Positions 5,359 through 6,495 of a DNA stretch of 6,495 bases are shown piece after piece. This DNA is from Planctomycetota bacterium (GTDB lineage Bacteria; Planctomycetota; B143-G9). The number at the start of each line of letters is the position of its first letter. Positions within the stretch are counted from its first letter, which is position 1. The notes under the pieces were generated by a model. The model was not told the origin of the DNA. It did not search any database and worked only from the letters and a program-made list of their open reading frames with translations. A program made the translations under genes and the position numbers. The stretch spans positions 1 through 6,495 of the forward strand of contig QNBY01000066.1 of the NCBI GenBank assembly GCA_003644275.1. Reading direction: 5' to 3'.

Positions 5359-6495
5359 CGCTCCCTCCCTTCCAGCGCGTTCCTGGGCCGAACGGGCATA
5401 CACGGCAGGTCCAGAACCGCCCTCGCCCGCCGGACCGTGATGATGAACTCCTCCCTCGCCCCCGCCCGCCAGAGGGCCTCGTCCAGCTCCCGCTGCGTGG
5501 TCACCCGCCGCCCGTCCACCGACAACAGGACGTCGCCCCCCTTCAGGCCGGGAGCGTCGGCGCTCTCGAACCCGTCGGGAACCCGGAGCCCCTCTTCTCC
5601 CGCCGCCGGAAGCAGGCCGGGAACCGGCCGCCTTATCGAGGCCGCGAACCGCGCGGGATCGCATCCCAGCACCTGCGCCAGCAGCGCCCGCGGCTCGCGC
5701 CCTTCCTTCAGGCCCGCGAGGAAGCGGACGGGAAACCGCCCCTTCGTGGCCTCGTAGGCCGCGTACATGAAGCCGAGCGAGGCGGCGTAGGCGGCGTTCC
5801 ACGATACGCCCTTCCGCTCCGTCCACCTCACCAGCTTCGCCCCGTAGGCGGTGGCGTAGTAGTATTTCGTCTCCAGCTTGCTGCCCCGGAACGGGTCGCA
5901 CACGAACGCCTCGTCCAGCGCCCGCGCGGGCAGGAACGTAGCGAGCCCTTCCCTCAACCACCGGAGCCGCCCGTCGTCGAGCCGCGGCCCGCCGCCGAAC
6001 AGCATGGCCCGCTCCAAAAGCTCGTGGAATATCCCCAGCAACTGAGCCGCGGCCGCATCGTCCAGCCGCTTCCAGCGGCCCGCCGTTCGGACCGGCGCGC
6101 CCGAGGTGCAGAACAGCGGCGCGCGGAGCTTGTTCTCCTCCAGCGACGCCCGCCATTCGGAGGGAAGGGAGGGCGTCCGCCGCACGTCGAGCTCCACCGC
6201 CGGAAGTCCGTCGAAGCCGAAGCGGCGGAAGAAGGCGTAAGCGCCGCCGAGCCATTCCGCGAGCGCCGCCGCGCCCCGGGCGTCCGCCGGGCTCGAATGG
6301 ACCGCCGCGCCGGGCGCGCCGGGGACCGCCGCCGAGACCTCGCCGGTCATCGGCACCTCCGGGCCCGCCCGGTTCATCGTGGTGCGTATCCACGACAGCC
6401 GCCCCCGCTCGGCGTGGAACACGAGCACCGCCGCGCCCTCGCGCGCCGCGGGACGACCCGCCGTGCCGCAGCCCGCCGCGGCCGCGAGCGCCAGC
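5355..6495 (-). CDS. Lipoprotein with degenerate metallopeptidase-like motif and PDZ domain (5' end outside window)
   Basis: The frame is open to the right edge, so the true start lies outside; 379 codons are visible. The first visible residues, LALAAAAGC, look like the end of a lipoprotein signal peptide. The lipidated Cys would be encoded at 6468-6470, leaving a mature protein of 371 residues on the outer face of a membrane. The GTG at 6428 would give a shorter protein without this signal and is probably internal. Counting from that Cys, FHELLERAM has HELLE at 149-153, where gluzincin peptidases have HExxH. WLREGLA (171-177) resembles their third-ligand motif, with Glu174. A PDZ domain follows (about 288-355, with LKGGDVLLSVDGRRV). 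The overall layout resembles peptidase-MA-like proteins with PDZ domains, but the second zinc histidine is replaced by Glu. It could be a pseudoenzyme, a binding protein or an altered peptidase. The stop overlaps the next start in GTGA. Confidence 0.8.
   Translation of the reverse strand, partial: LALAAAAGCGTAGRPAAREGAAVLVFHAERGRLSWIRTTMNRAGPEVPMTGEVSAAVPGAPGAAVHSSPADARGAAALAEWLGGAYAFFRRFGFDGLPAVELDVRRTPSLPSEWRASLEENKLRAPLFCTSGAPVRTAGRWKRLDDAAAAQLLGIFHELLERAMLFGGGPRLDDGRLRWLREGLATFLPARALDEAFVCDPFRGSKLETKYYYATAYGAKLVRWTERKGVSWNAAYAASLGFMYAAYEATKGRFPVRFLAGLKEGREPRALLAQVLGCDPARFAASIRRPVPGLLPAAGEEGLRVPDGFESADAPGLKGGDVLLSVDGRRVTTQRELDEALWRAGAREEFIITVRRARAVLDLPCMPVRPRNALEGRER

Noticed and set aside
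4174..5757. Plus-strand open frame of 527 codons opposite the repressor, membrane protein and lipoprotein genes
   Set aside because: It is Ser/Arg/Pro-rich low complexity and crosses three overlapping genes on the other strand. It is a compositional shadow.

Overview
This is a 6.5 kb window of GC-rich bacterial chromosome with seven protein genes and almost no intergenic DNA. The organism cannot be named from the sequence. It has a bacterial alanyl-tRNA synthetase, strong Shine-Dalgarno sites, GTG and TTG starts and a lipoprotein signal, so it is a bacterium. Its isoleucine codons are unusual for such a GC-rich genome: ATA is very common and ATT is almost unused. I see no insertion sequence, phage gene, CRISPR array, tRNA or rRNA.

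Left part, plus strand (1-2690). The window opens inside the 3' end of alaS. Three bases after its stop comes a small GAF-domain gene for free methionine-(R)-sulfoxide reductase, with all three expected cysteines. A short AT-rich gap with a promoter-like TATAAT follows. Next is a 505-residue integral membrane protein built from five tandem units of about 95 residues and ending in an MscS/CmpX-like glycine-alanine helix. It starts at a GTG behind a near-perfect Shine-Dalgarno site, and a strong hairpin with a T-rich tail follows its stop.

Right part, minus strand (2779-6495, transcribed right to left). Four genes overlap one another and must form one transcript whose promoter lies beyond the right edge. 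In order of transcription they are: (1) a lipoprotein with a degenerate metallopeptidase-like motif and a C-terminal PDZ domain, whose start is outside the window; (2) an unrecognised single-pass membrane protein; (3) a LexA-like regulator with two tandem XRE helix-turn-helix domains and an intact S24 self-cleavage domain; (4) an RlmI-type 23S rRNA cytosine methyltransferase. The junctions are a 4-base GTGA overlap, an 11-base overlap and a second GTGA overlap. The two transcription units converge on an 88-base gap that holds the terminator hairpin.

The most interesting parts are the double-HTH self-cleaving repressor inside an envelope-gene operon, the lipoprotein whose HExxH-like site reads HELLE, and the regular five-unit membrane protein that lacks the MscS beta domain. 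None of these proves a new system, but the operon linking envelope proteins, a cleavable repressor and an rRNA methyltransferase is unusual.
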